From positions 2,666,001 to 2,730,000 of the forward strand of contig OY725502.1 of the NCBI GenBank assembly GCA_963281255.1: a stretch of 64,000 nucleotides of DNA. Reading direction: 5' to 3'. Each line of letters starts with the position of its first letter. Positions within the stretch are counted from its first letter, which is position 1. Positions 33,707 through 44,130 of this stretch are shown one piece after another. The DNA comes from Aphrocallistes beatrix. Lineage: Eukaryota > Porifera > Hexactinellida > Sceptrulophora > Aphrocallistidae. Below the pieces are notes generated by a model, which was not told the origin of the DNA, did not search any database, and saw only the letters and a list, made by a program, of their open reading frames with translations. A program made the position numbers and the translations under genes.

Positions 33707-33864
33707 AGTAATTACAATTACCCTGAAAAAAGTCAGGGTAATTACAATTACCCTGAAAAAGTCAGGGTAATTACAATTACCCTGATTGAACCAGGGTAAT
33801 TACAATTACCCTAAAAAAATCAGGGTAATTACAATTACCCTGATTTTACAGATACACTGTAACA
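33707..33864 (-). repeat. right TIR with five GGGTAATTACAATTACCC palindromes
   Basis: Mirror of the left TIR, same spacing. The central dinucleotide is AC, consistent with inversion. Confidence 0.85.
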
Positions 33865-33876
33865 TATATATATATA

Positions 33877-34419
33877 CAAGCGCGCTTCGCGCTTGCTTGC
33901 GCTGCGCGGCTGGCGGACACTTCGTGTCCGCCGGAGGCTCCCTTCGGTCTCCTGGAGTCACATTGGTTAATTATAAGGGAGATAACATCTCTAAATATGT
34001 CTGTTCTACTGTGCTAATCGATATCACTCGAAAAATCAACAAATTTGTCAATTTTAAAATTTTTGATGCGTAATGATGACGTCATAACAAAGTGATGAGT
34101 CATCATTTTTTGAAGAAAGTCGCATCATATGTGAGGTATGTTAGTATACAGATTCTATTAAAATTTCAGCCTTCTATCACCTATAATGGCTGAGTTATGC
34201 CCGAATAACTGTGTTGCTTAACTTTTAAAAATGTGACAATGACGTCATAATTCAATGATGAGTCGACATTTTGCTCTGAACTCAGAACATACTGGAGCCA
34301 TAGCCAAAAGACTCCCACATGCTAAAAATCAGCCTTCTGCGCCCGGCAGTTTCTTCAATCAATTCGTTACAGATATATATATATATATATATATACAATC
34401 ATCGAGTTTTAATAGTAAG
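33877..34419 (-). mobile_element. Helitron family A copy next to the Ginger-like insertion
   Basis: CAAGCGCGCTTC tail complement at 33877, hairpin, body, long TA tract, and its own start motif complement ending AAGGA at 34419. An inverted start motif at 30655-30681, on the far side of the Ginger-like insertion, borders the same TA tract. Confidence 0.8.
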
Positions 34420-34711
34420 GATATATATATATATACAGTGGATATCGGTTATAAGAACACCGGTTATAAGAACATGTCGGTTATAAGAACCATTTATTTG
34501 GAAACGGATTCTTTTCTATTCATTACTATTTAAACAGAACCGGTTATAAGAACATCTAATATCGGTTATAAGAACATTCTATCAATAATTTCTAGAACTA
34601 TTAGTAGTCAAGTTCTCATTTTTTTCATTCATACACAACCAATTTTGTAATTTCTGACATGTTCTTATAACCGACAATAGATGTTCTTATAAACGATAAT
34701 AGATGTTCTTA

Positions 34712-36031
34712 CTTAGGTCATTTCAAAAGTACTAATCACCCCCCACCAATTTGATATTAAGCAACGACTGATGTGTTATTTAATTACATATTCTCGAAAT
34801 AGTCTCTCTTGACGCGAATACACTCCTTTGGACGGTCTACCCAGCAACGGAATGTCTTTTTATACTCCGTCTGTGGAATCGATTTCGGGTACTTATGAAA
34901 GGCGAATCCGATCTCCATTCGACTAGTGAACTCCTTGCCAGAGAGATGACTTTTCAGCTTGGAAAAAAACAGAACTCACAAGGACTTAGGTCAGGGGAAT
35001 AGGGAGAATGATTCAGTGTCTGCATCCCTATATCCTCGATGTATGCGGCGACTTGTTTAGTTTTATGGCTACTAGCAGTGTCATGTAGAAGTTTTATTCT
35101 AGGAGGACCAGTTCTCAGCCGACGCTCTGCGTAGTGTTTAAGACTTCTGCGAGCACACGAGTGCGATAAAAGTCTCCAGTAACATTCTGGCCCTTCGGAA
35201 CGCAAACTTGAGCAACTGGACCGTAGGCGTCAAATGCATTACCTTCTTGGCACGGAAATCTGGACGCGGTTTTTTGGTCGGGGTTCGCCCGGATGCAGCC
35301 AACACTTAGATTTTTCCTTGGATTTAGGTTATGAATAATAAATCCAAGTTTTATCTATGGTTACTATTTCATAGAGTCGCCTTGCATCAAATTTTTCGTA
35401 ATGTAGAAGATTATCACAAAATTATACCCCTGTCCCATCTGGGCCTCTGACAGTAAATACGGCACCCACCGATCGCAAACCTTCCTTACTCCGAGATCTT
35501 CCTTCAGAATGTGATAAATATTTCCCGTTAAGATATCCGTATACTTAGAAATCTCTTCAATAGAGCAGCAAGGGCCATTTCGAAGAATTCACCAACTAAC
35601 TCAATTGAGGGTTCACAGGTTGCAGATTTAGGCCTACCAGTCCGAGGCTCATCTTCAATGCTGTCTCTTCCCTCTCTGAATAGTTGAGCCCATCTTCTAA
35701 CCGTTGAACAAGCAAGTGCTTGATCTCCACAAACTTCCACGAGAGATCATTGTGGATATTCCTTTCCGAATCTTTTAGCAGTGAACGAAACTTGATATAT
35801 GCCCTTTGCTCTTGCTGAATAATTGACGATTTTGAAGCCATAAATGTTTAAGTAGCCAAAACTGACAAGATTGAAATGATGATTGTAAGAAAAATACTTA
35901 TGCTATCATAAAATTTCTTTTAGATATTAGGAGAGAATGGGTAACGCTATGTAGATTATATTAATTGGTGTATTTGATATACACTAACTGTCAAAAATCA
36001 ATAGTGATCAGTACTTTTGAAATGACCTAAG
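34712..36031 (-). mobile_element. mariner transposon, 1.32 kb
   Basis: Ends CTTAGGTCATTTCAAAAGTA and complement, TA duplication at 34710-34711 and 36032-36033. The target is a CTTATAA motif of the host MITE. Carries a frame-damaged transposase on the minus strand. Confidence 0.9.
34954..35841 (-). pseudogene. mariner transposase, frameshifted, altered catalytic residue
   Basis: ATG at 35839-35841 (MASKSSIIQQEQRAYIKF). The HTH region continues in another frame at 35740 (STVRRWAQLFREG, then the GRPKSAT linker). The C-terminal part, 35205-34954, reads LLHDTASSHKT (second Asp) and YSPDLSPCEF. In the position of the third Asp of the D,D34D triad (usual form SPDLAPCDF or APSDY) the residue is Glu. 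Several frame breaks lie between 35528 and 35205, so no functional protein is expected. Confidence 0.85.
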
Positions 36032-36208
36032 TATAAACGATAAAAAGAACAAAATATGTTCTTATAACCGACATATCTGACTTCTTATGTCGGTTATAAG
36101 AACATGTTCTTATAACCGAAATACTGTTATAAGAACATATCGGTTATAAGAACATTTTTTTCAACTCCCAACGATGTTCTTATAACCGGTTTCCACTGTA
36201 TATATATA

Positions 36209-36744
36209 TCTGTAACGAATTGATTGAAGAAACTGCCGGGCGCAGAAGGCTGATTTTTGGCATGTGGGAGTCTTTTGGCTATGGCTCCAGTAAGTTCTGA
36301 GTTCAGAGCAAAATGTCGACTCATCATGGAATTATGACGTCATTGTCACATTTTTAAAAGTTAAGCAACACAGTTATTCGAGCATAACTCAGCCATTATA
36401 GGAGATAGAAGGCTGAAATTTTAATAGAATCTGTATACTAACATACCTCACATATGATGCGACTTTCATCAAAAAATGATGACTCATTACTTTGTTATAA
36501 CGTCATCATTACGCATCAAAAATTTTAAAATTGACAAATTTGGTGATTTTTGAGTGAAATCGGTTTTATCAATAAGATGGACATATTTAGAGATGTTATC
36601 AACCTCATAATTAACCAATGTCACCTCCAGGCGACCGAAGGGTGCCTCTGGCGGACACGAAGTGTCCGCCAGCCGCGCAGCGCAAGCAAGCGAAGCGCGC
36701 TTGTATATATATATACACATTAATCGAGTTTTAATAGTAAGGAT
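36209..36744 (+). mobile_element. Helitron family A copy
   Basis: Body TCTGTAACGAATTGATTGAA (36209) to GAAGCGCGCTTG (36703), with a perfect GGCGGACAC hairpin near the tail. It is followed by a TA tract and an inverted start motif (36719-36744). Confidence 0.8.
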
Positions 36745-36748
36745 ACAC

Positions 36749-37565
36749 CAGGGGTGCTCAAACTTTTAAATCTACGGGCCACTTTAAAATTAGGCTCTGC
36801 CTTACGGGCCACAAATCATTGATCGCATCTGGCTTTAGTTTAATAAATTTTCAAGCTATACTATTTGACCTCATTTTGCATTAACGATGGGTTCTACTTG
36901 TAAATTCAGGTATTTGACTTAAATTATAATCTTTTGAATTGATTCGAATCATTTGATGTCTCTTTTGAACTCTAACTATAGTTACCACTATAGTTACAAC
37001 TATAGTTAAACTATAGTTACCAAATACTGTATTCATATTAGGAACATTGATGCATTTGTAGAGTACCGTATTTCCCTGAATAAGCGCTGGTTTGAATAAG
37101 TGCCGGGTCTAAAGGGTGAGGGAAATAAATAAGCGCCGGGGCTTGAATAAGCGCCGGGGCTCGTATAAGCGCCGGGGCATTTTAGTTCTCTGAACATCAT
37201 ATCAAACTAGTATTCTCAATAGTGGCATAGATACAAGTGCTTTTTGAAACATTACATTATCCTTTTTTAATAAAACTAACATTCTGAGTTGTGGCAAAAA
37301 TAAAAGTGCCAATCAATGTAGTAAACAAAAAAAAGAGCGCCGGGTCAAAATAGCGAATGAAAAAAATAAGCGCCGGGTCTAAAGGGTGAACGAAATAAAT
37401 AAGCGCCCGGGCGCTTATTCGAAGCAATACGGTATCTATAATTATTTCTACATGGTGTTTAGAAAAACAATTATTATCTGACGATTGAAGCACATCAATC
37501 TACTGTATATATATGAATAATGAAAACAAGCGAATTATCCGCAGGCCACCGTTTGAGCACCCTTG
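36749..37565. mobile_element. hAT-type MITE (CAGGGGTGCTCAAAC ends)
   Basis: Left end CAGGGGTGCTCAAACTTTTA, right end complement of CAAGGGTGCTCAAACGGTGG. Flanks GGATACAC (36741-36748) and CTATACAC (37566-37573) match at six of eight bases, as expected for a decayed hAT 8-bp duplication. Interior contains the CCGTATT MITE at 37066-37432. Confidence 0.7.
37066..37432. mobile_element. MITE with CCGTATT ends, second copy
   Basis: Same family as 18738-19110 in inverse orientation, TA flanks at 37064-37065 and 37433-37434. GCGCCGGGGCTTGAATAA-type units repeat near the left end. Confidence 0.8.
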
Positions 37566-37574
37566 CTATACACT

Positions 37575-38030
37575 ATAATAAAATTGAGACATCTATGTAT
37601 GTTATTGCATTGAAGTAATAATAGTAACAGTGGCAGTCAATTGTAGTGTCTTAAAATGATTTCTATTGTAAGTGAGAAGTCATATAGATTGTATAGAAAA
37701 CCTGCAAAAAATTGTTTTCTATTTCTTTTTGCAGAGGTGTGAAAATTCCAATTTAGTACGACTAAAAATTGAAAATAATTAGAGGGTTTTGACACATTTA
37801 TCAATTTTTTTTGCTTATTTGATAATTTTTGTAATGATATGGAACTCAAACATTGTTTTAACCCTTTAAAAATTCTAAAATGAAAAATTTAGATGAAAAG
37901 GCATTAAATTAATCTTCAAAATAGATCTAAAAGTAAGTTCCTTCCTCAAATACTCATGAAAAGCTGCTTTAAATGCAGAGATCTAGCGATAAATGCATCA
38001 GAAATAAAGTTTTGGTCAACTAAAAAAAGT
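37575..38030. mobile_element. fragments of Helitron C (37575-37755) and family D (37758-38030)
   Basis: The first part resembles the inner portion of family C in reverse (TTGTAGTGTCTTAAAATGAT, GCAGAGGTGTGAAAATT). The second resembles family D internal sequence (TAGTACGACTAAAAATTGAA). Both are diverged. Confidence 0.5.
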
Positions 38031-38075
38031 GTCACATCCGATTATTGCTTCGTAAGTATGAGTATTTATGGATAA

Positions 38076-38572
38076 CAAGTGCGCTTACATGCTTGCGCTG
38101 CGCGGCTCGCGGACACTTTGTGTCGGCTGGAGGCTCCCTTCGGTCGCATGGGGTCACATTGGTTAATTATAAGGGAGATAGCATCTCTAAATATGTCTGT
38201 CCTACTGTTATAATCGATATCACTCGAAAAATCACCAAATTTGTCAATTTTAAAATTTTTGATGCGTAATGATGACGTCATAACAAAGTGATGAGTCATC
38301 ATTTTCTGATTATAGTTACATCATATGTGAGGTATGTTAGTACGTATACATATTCGATTAAAATTTCAGCCTTCTATCTCCGATAATGACTGAGTTATGC
38401 TCGAATAACTGTGTTGCTTAACTTTTAAAAATGTGACAATGACGTCATAATTCAATGATGAGTCGACATTTTACTCTGAGCTCAGAACTTAGTGGAGCCA
38501 TAGCCAAAAGACTCCCGCATGCCAAAAATTAGCCTTCTATGACCGGCAGTTTCTCAATCAATTCGTTACAGA
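38076..38572 (-). mobile_element. Helitron family A copy
   Basis: From the tail complement CAAGTGCGCTT (38076) to AATTCGTTACAGA (38572). A forward start motif of another copy (about 38590-38615) follows. Confidence 0.75.
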
Positions 38573-38627
38573 TATCAGATATATATATATCCTTACTATC
38601 AAAACTCGATTAATGTATATTTATATA

Positions 38628-38977
38628 CAAGCGCGCTTCGCTTGCTTGCGCTGCGGGGCTGGCGGACACTTTGTGTCCGCCGGAGGCTCCCTTCGGGCGC
38701 CTGGGTTCACATTGGTTAATTATAAGGGAGATAACATCTCTAAATACGTCTGGACAACTGTTATAATCGATATCGCACGAAAAATCACCAAATTTATCAA
38801 TTTTTAAAATTTTGATGAGTAATGATGACGTCATAACAAAGTGATGAGTCATCATTTTTTGATGATAGTTGTATCATATGTGGGGTATGCTAGCCAAAAG
38901 ACTCCCACATGCCAAAATCAGCCTTCTACGCCTGGCAGTTTCTTCAATCAATTCGTTACAGATATATATATATATAT

Positions 38978-39029
<52 letters not shown>

Positions 39030-39052
39030 TAATCGAGTTTTAATTGTAAGGA
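38628..39052 (-). mobile_element. Helitron family A copy with internal deletion
   Basis: Tail complement at 38628, start motif complement ending AAGGA at 39052. About 150 bp of the body is missing at 38888-38893, where GGTATGCTAG runs straight into CCAAAAGACTCCCACATG. Start and tail are kept. Confidence 0.8.
38959..39025. repeat. TA/CA microsatellite
   Basis: Long (TA)n run with a short CACA interruption, inside the family A copy between the CGTTACAGA block and the start motif. Frames across it (poly Ile-Tyr) are not genes. Confidence 0.9.
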
Positions 39053-39553
39053 TATACAAGCGCGCTTCGCTTGCTTGCGCTGCGCGGCTGGCGGACACTT
39101 TGTGTCCGCCGGAGGATCCCTTCGGTCGCCTGGAGGTGAAATTGGTTAATTATAAGGGAGATATCATCTCTAAATATGTCCATCCGTGAACTACGCTATA
39201 CAGGACTGTTCACTATGTTGAACCATGGATTGTTTGAAGTCTGAACTAACAAGTATGCAAATTTATAATATCGAGAACTGTTGTGGCCCCTAATGCCTGA
39301 TTTACTCGATTGTCACTACTATAACATGCGCAAATTGTTAATTTGCATTCACTTAAAGAAATTTGATAATTTCATTGTAAATTCCATAAGTTAAGTGATA
39401 ACAAATAATTTGGATAAATTACAAATGTCGTTTCTATAGACGTGAATTAAATAGATTTAAACTTCTTGAGTTTCCGTGACTCATCTTTTGCCTTTTGAGA
39501 CGAATTCATATTCTTAATAGTGTTGGAAAGTATACAGTTACACGTAGTGAATA

Positions 39554-40111
39554 TTAGCTTCTTGAGAATGTCCCATCGAAAATTTTGCAGGTTGGACGCT
39601 GGGTGCGCCAAATTTCATCATGTTCTCCTTCAAAATAAAAAAGGGTCAGGTTCACTAATATACTGCGTGAAGCTCCTCCAAGTAACTTATCGAATAACTG
39701 TGGTTTCAATTCAATGAGAGTGTATATCTTCCACACCTTGAGCATTATAGTAAGGACTGGAGTAGAAGGCCATTTCAGTGATCCACGATCAATTAATTCT
39801 ATAAGTGTGTTTACAGCTTGATAATCAACGAAGTCTATAATTTTGTCCTCTGTTAGAAACAAAAGGCAATCTGAGCATTCATTCTTTGATCTTTTAAATA
39901 AAGAATGAACAGCATATCCTACAATAAATGCTAGAGACTGTATGATTGAGAGAGGTGGTTCTGACGTCTCCTCATCAAGGATAGGAATGAACAACTCTAG
40001 ATCAACATTACGTGCATCTTCTTTGAACGTGGAAGAGAATGTATCTATAAACTCTTTTAATGAGATGTTGTTAGTAGAAGATTGTTTTGAAAATAGTTTA
40101 AGGATAGACAT
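39554..40111 (-). pseudogene. C-terminal part of a P/THAP9-like transposase (tentative)
   Basis: 185 codons from ATG 40109-40111. It contains LAFIVGYAVHSLFKR, then CSDCLLFL, then LIELIDRGSLKWPS, which resemble the C-terminal region of P-element/THAP9-type transposases (.IAGY......C..C......LI..K.RGGL..PS). The THAP domain and the catalytic core are not found between here and the right TIR, so this is either a truncated gene or an exon. The superfamily call rests on these motifs plus the 7-8-bp duplication. Confidence 0.4.
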
Positions 40112-40385
40112 TTTCAGTCGTCTTTAACTTTCATAAACTTGACAAGCAGTTACTTGATAGTATGCTCCTGATAACATCCTGTATAACCCGAAATGAATAG
40201 AAGGAACAGCACCTTTCACTAATCCATGTCTACGATGTGTCTACAAATGGTATGATACCTTATTAAAGGTTGTACAATTATAAGATAATATATTAAGAAA
40301 AGTTAGAAACCAATTACATTGCGAGCATAAATTGAACAGCCTGAGTTAATTAATAATTTATAACTAGGTGTCAAAGTAATGTAAT

Positions 40386-41303
40386 TGTCACGAAAATTTT
40401 GGTCCGGGGGACCAATTTTCCATTGAATTTTGGTCCGGTGGACCAATTTTTTCATCAAAAATTGGTCCTCCTCTGAAAATTTTGGTCCTACTATGGACCG
40501 ATTTTCCATGGAATTTTGGTCCGGGGGACCAATTTTTTCATGGAATTTCGGTCCGGGGGACCAATTTTCCATAAGGAATTTTGGTCCGCCCTAACCAATA
40601 TTTCAATGAAAATGAAATACACTTCTTAGATTAGAGATTAGCTAAATATGTATCAGGGTTGCCGTGGGAATGAAATTTCAATTCCCATTCCCATCACATG
40701 TGTATGGGGATTCCCATTCCCACGGCAACCCTGGTCTATTGGGACATGTCCAGTATTTTAGTTAAAACCGGGGATATCCTGCAGGTGTCCCGTCCTGTCC
40801 CAGATATTTGTAACAACCATTGTTTATCATAATTATTAAGTGTTGGTATGACTAGAATGAGTTACTTCTTAGTATCATACTGTGATATAACAAATCCATA
40901 ACAATACAGTATTAGTATGTAATTGGGGATAAGTATATTCAGGAATTTTGAACGCCTGAGTATTGTCCATCTAATTAATGTATTGAATACTAAAATATGA
41001 ATTGTCAGTCCGGGGTCAAACAACTTGGTTGTTCGACAATTGAAAAGTACCAAAAAATCGAGGATGTCAAATGATTGATACTTAGTATAATCTAATTTTC
41101 CATGAAAGAATTAGTCTCCCGGACAATTTTTCCTGAAAAAAATGGTTCCCGGACCAATATTCCCTGAAAAAAATGGTCCCCGGACCAATATTCCATGGAA
41201 AATTGGTCCATAGTAGGACCAAAATTTTCAGGGGAGGACCAATTTTCCATGAAAAAATTGGTCCCCCGGACCAAAATTTTCGCGGACCAATTTTCCAGTG
41301 ACA
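40386..41303. mobile_element. Ginger-like MITE with iterated GGTCC..GGACC palindromes
   Basis: Ends TGTCACGAAAATT on the left and the complement of TGTCACTGGAAAATT on the right; both fit TGTNR. Flanks TAAT / TACT agree at three of four bases. Each ~200-bp end holds about seven units of GGTCCGGGGGACCAATTTT type, themselves palindromic. No coding sequence. Confidence 0.7.
40654..40733. mobile_element. 80-bp hAT-like palindromic MITE
   Basis: CAGGGTTGCCGTGGGAATG and complement at the two ends, with a short A/T-rich loop and GGGAAT repeats. No clear duplication. Confidence 0.6.
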
Positions 41304-41781
41304 TACTACCGTATAATCCGATCCTTGTACAATTTACACCAATTCAAAACTTACAATATATATCCAGTCGTCAGGCAGTAGAACTTCACAGGTGTATAGA
41401 ACTTCCCATGGTTGGAAATGCTTTGCACAGAGGTATATATGTTTGAGAGAAGAACTATCAGCTCTGTGCAAAAATTTTCTCTACTGATCCTTTTCTTCAT
41501 CAGAATATTCTTCCCTCATTTTGAATACTGGAATAGCATTTTCGCCATCATAACCACTACGGCAGTTAGGTGCTGAGCATATAGCTGGCATTATGCTAAT
41601 CAGTTGTAAATAATAAGATAATTAATTAAAATATGTGATGGACAGAATTTGGACAAAGAAAGACGCAATGCGGCGTCATAATGTTAGTTAGACAAGTAAA
41701 TATGAGTGACTATATTCTAAGTAAGTATTTAGTCTATATAGAATGCTATAAGATAAATGGACGTCAAGTAGATTATTAAAC

Positions 41782-41851
41782 AAATTTAGGCGCCAAAATT
41801 TATGCCTATACTGATATAGTAGTATAGGCATAAATTTTGGCGCCTAAATTT
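41782..41851. repeat. perfect hairpin, 29-bp arms, 12-base loop
   Basis: Arms 41782-41810 and 41823-41851 are exact complements and include GGCGCCAAAATTTATGCC. It lies near the right end of the P-like element, so it could be a subterminal protein-binding site. Confidence 0.9.
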
Positions 41852-42399
41852 CGACCAATCAAATTGCAGTATTTTCAGACTTCTTGAAATCCTTGGTTTG
41901 ACAATATATAGCCTAGTGAACAGTCCTGTATAGCGTAGTTCAAGGTCCATCTTAGTTTTAAAATCGAATTCACTCGAAAAATCACCAAATTTGTCAATTT
42001 TTAAAATTTTGATGAGTAATGATGACGTCATAACAAAGTGATGAGTCATCATTTTTTGACGTCATAGCAAAGTGATGAGTCATCATAATAGTTGCATCAT
42101 ATGTGAGGCGTGTTAGTATACAGATTCTATTAAAATTTCAGCTTGCTATCTCCTATAATGGCTGAGTTATGCCCGAATAACTGTGTTGCTTAACTTTTAA
42201 AAATGTGACAATGACGTTATAATTCCATGATGAGTCGGCACTTTGCTCTGAACTCAGAACTTACTGGAGCCATAGCAAAAATACTCCCACATGCCAAAAA
42301 TCAGCTTTCTCCGCCCGGCAGTTTCTTCAATCAATTCGTTACAGATATATATATATATATATATACATTAATCGAGTTTTAATAGTAAGGATGTTTAGG

Positions 42400-44110
42400 C
42401 ATATAACCTTACTAGCCCCCGAAAGATGCCGATATCATATCTTAGAACTATTAAAGAAATTATATCAATTGAAATCTTCAATTAAAGGATATATATATAT
42501 GATAATATATATAGGTTCCTCCCACATCCCTTATAAAAAATGTGTATAGAATAATTTGAACATTTTTCACAATTATTTTGGAAGTTATGACTTTACGTTC
42601 CATATTCGGTCAAATTCCCCGTTCCATATTCGGTCAAAATCCCCATTTAGAATCAAAAAGGAGATATCTATCTATCTATCTCTAGAAATATAAGGCTTAA
42701 TTCTTAGTTCTCAATTGCAAAAATACTTTTTATGGCGATATATCTTATATATTAAAACGCTAGGATTTTTTGTTTGTTTGTTTGTCCGAATTGATTGAAG
42801 AATTAGCAAGTCGTAGAGATACGAAAATTGGCATGTAGGTGTCAAATGATGAATCTAGGATTAAGTTCGAAAATCTAAGCGAAATTTTTACACCTCTGCA
42901 AAAAAAATGGGAAAGAAATTTTCACACATTTTCTATACAATACTATGTACGGCTTCACTCTCACAATAGAAATCATTATACGACACTATTGTAGGCTGTC
43001 ATTGTTATTAATACTTCAAAGTAATAACTTATATAAATGTCTCAATTGTATATTATAGTTTATGGCAGTAAAAAGGTTATTTGTATATTTTCACACCTTT
43101 ATAGACATATTTTCACACGATTTGACGAATTTTGAAAATTATGCTAGACACTAGCTCCAACGGTTGACATGGAGTTTTTAGGAGTGTAGATTTCGAATAT
43201 CATATTTTCAGATCGATGTGATAAATTATTTGTTTACTTCTGTTTACAATAGATACATAAAGTAAACAAATCTCAAAAATATGCTAGAAACTTGCTTTCA
43301 ACGGTTGACATGGGGTTTTCAGAGGTGTAGATTTCGAATATCATATTTTCGAGTAAATTTGATAATTAATTTGTTTACTTTTGTTTATAATAGATACATA
43401 GAGTAAACAAATTACAAAAATAGGCTAGAGACTAGCTTCCAATGGTTGACTTTGGGTTTTTAGCGCTGTAGATTTCGAATATTATATTTTCGGATCCATA
43501 TGAAAAATTAGTCGTTGACCTTTGTTTACAATATTTATATAAAGAAAGAAAATCCCAAAATAGGTTAGATTGAGTAACTCCAGGCGCTCGCAGAGCGACT
43601 CTGCGGACACATAGTGTCCGCAAGCCGCACAGCGCAAGCAAGCGAAGTGAGCTTGTATATATTATTCATTAATAATATTTGCTCTACATACTATGGAATG
43701 TTAACTTTTAAATTTATGGTCATATGATGACGACGCAGTGTTCAAAAATCCTAACTTGGAAAGTAAAAGTCATAGACTCATTCTAACTTGCTAATATACT
43801 TTTTAGAGGCTCTTTATTCATTATAAACTGATATATTTTACTTTGTTTTAGTGGTACATATATATGAGTTGTTGTTCACAATTACTTGTAAATATTCGCG
43901 ATTAGGGGGACACCAAGGAATTTGCAGATATTCAGCGGAATTTTGATATTTTCCTCCAAATGTTTGTACAAATATGTAAACAATTAGTATATTTGCGAAT
44001 ACTATATTCATGTAAATGCTTTTTATTCACTCTTAATGACGAAAAATTTTAATACCTCAACTTAGAGTCTATATATCTCAGAAATTTCAAAATTAAAGTC
44101 TTTAAATCAA
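42400..44110 (+). mobile_element. family D relic hosting Helitron C
   Basis: Family D internal sequence at 42400-42742 (GATGCCGATATCATATCTTA, TTCCATATTCGGTCAAA) continues at 43656-44110 (ACATACTATGGAATG, AAAAGTCATAGACTC). The Helitron C copy at 42743-43655 separates them; 53040-53090 is the unbroken version. Confidence 0.65.
42743..43655 (+). mobile_element. Helitron family C, full length
   Basis: TCTTATATATTAAAACGC start (42743), (TTTG)n, CGAATTGATTGAAGAATT, three ~125-bp units with TTTGTTTAC and TAAACAAAT, and tail AGCGAAGTGAGCTTG (43655). Host bases A and T flank it. Confidence 0.8.
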
Positions 44111-44130
44111 ATGTGACAAAATTATATACT

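Larger units (their letters stand above)
30696..33864 (+). mobile_element. Ginger/KRBA2-like DNA transposon with iterated TIRs
   Basis: Termini TGTTACAGGGTATCTGTAAA and the complement of TGTTACAGTGTATCTGTAAA agree with the TGTNR ends of Ginger elements. The flanks are TATA repeats, so a 4-bp TATA duplication is possible but cannot be distinguished from the microsatellite. Each ~158-bp end holds five copies of a palindromic motif. The 3.17-kb element carries an integrase-type transposase. It is inserted in the TA tract of a family A Helitron (start motif 30655-30681, body 33877-34419). Confidence 0.85.
34434..36198. mobile_element. MITE with CAGTGGA ends and iterated CGGTTATAAGAACAT, split by mariner
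   Basis: Ends CAGTGGA.A.CGGTTATAAG, TA flanks at 34432-34433 and 36199-36200. The motif CGGTTATAAGAACAT occurs about five times on each side (34446-34575 and 36055-36190), in both orientations. Own length is about 443 bp once the mariner at 34712-36031 is removed. Superfamily probably pogo/Tc1-like. Confidence 0.8.
39185..41944 (-). mobile_element. 2.76-kb TIR element, possibly P-type
   Basis: The inverted ends, about 30 bp, start C(G/T)TGAACTACGCTATAC and are otherwise identical. GTCCATC is duplicated (39178-39184 and 41945-41951; eighth base differs), near the 8-bp duplication expected of P elements. Contains the ORF at 39554-40111, a nested Ginger-like MITE (40386-41303) and a long hairpin (41782-41851). 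Confidence 0.75.
39057..42391 (-). mobile_element. Helitron family A copy split by a P-like element
   Basis: 3' part 39057-39184 and 5' part 41945-42391 join at GTCCATC, which is present on both sides of the insertion. The start motif complement ends AAGGA at 42391. The segment at 42052-42085 duplicates the TGACGTCATARCAAAGTGAT block. Confidence 0.8.

Noticed and set aside
33786..34073. Recurring short ORFs with a CLRCAAGGHFVSAGGS-like segment
   Set aside because: The same translation recurs at every family A Helitron tail (for example 38045-38269, 38613-38807) because of the repeat, not because of coding.
36719..36744. Family A start motif read as a terminal inverted repeat of a TIR MITE
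   Set aside because: The motif occurs inverted beside several 3' tails, but the insertion at 9671-10252 has it only at the 5' end and has no target duplication. The TIR reading is not excluded for every copy.
38869..39189. Open frames across the TA microsatellite (both strands)
   Set aside because: They translate (TA)n as Ile-Tyr repeats and the flanking Helitron; not proteins.
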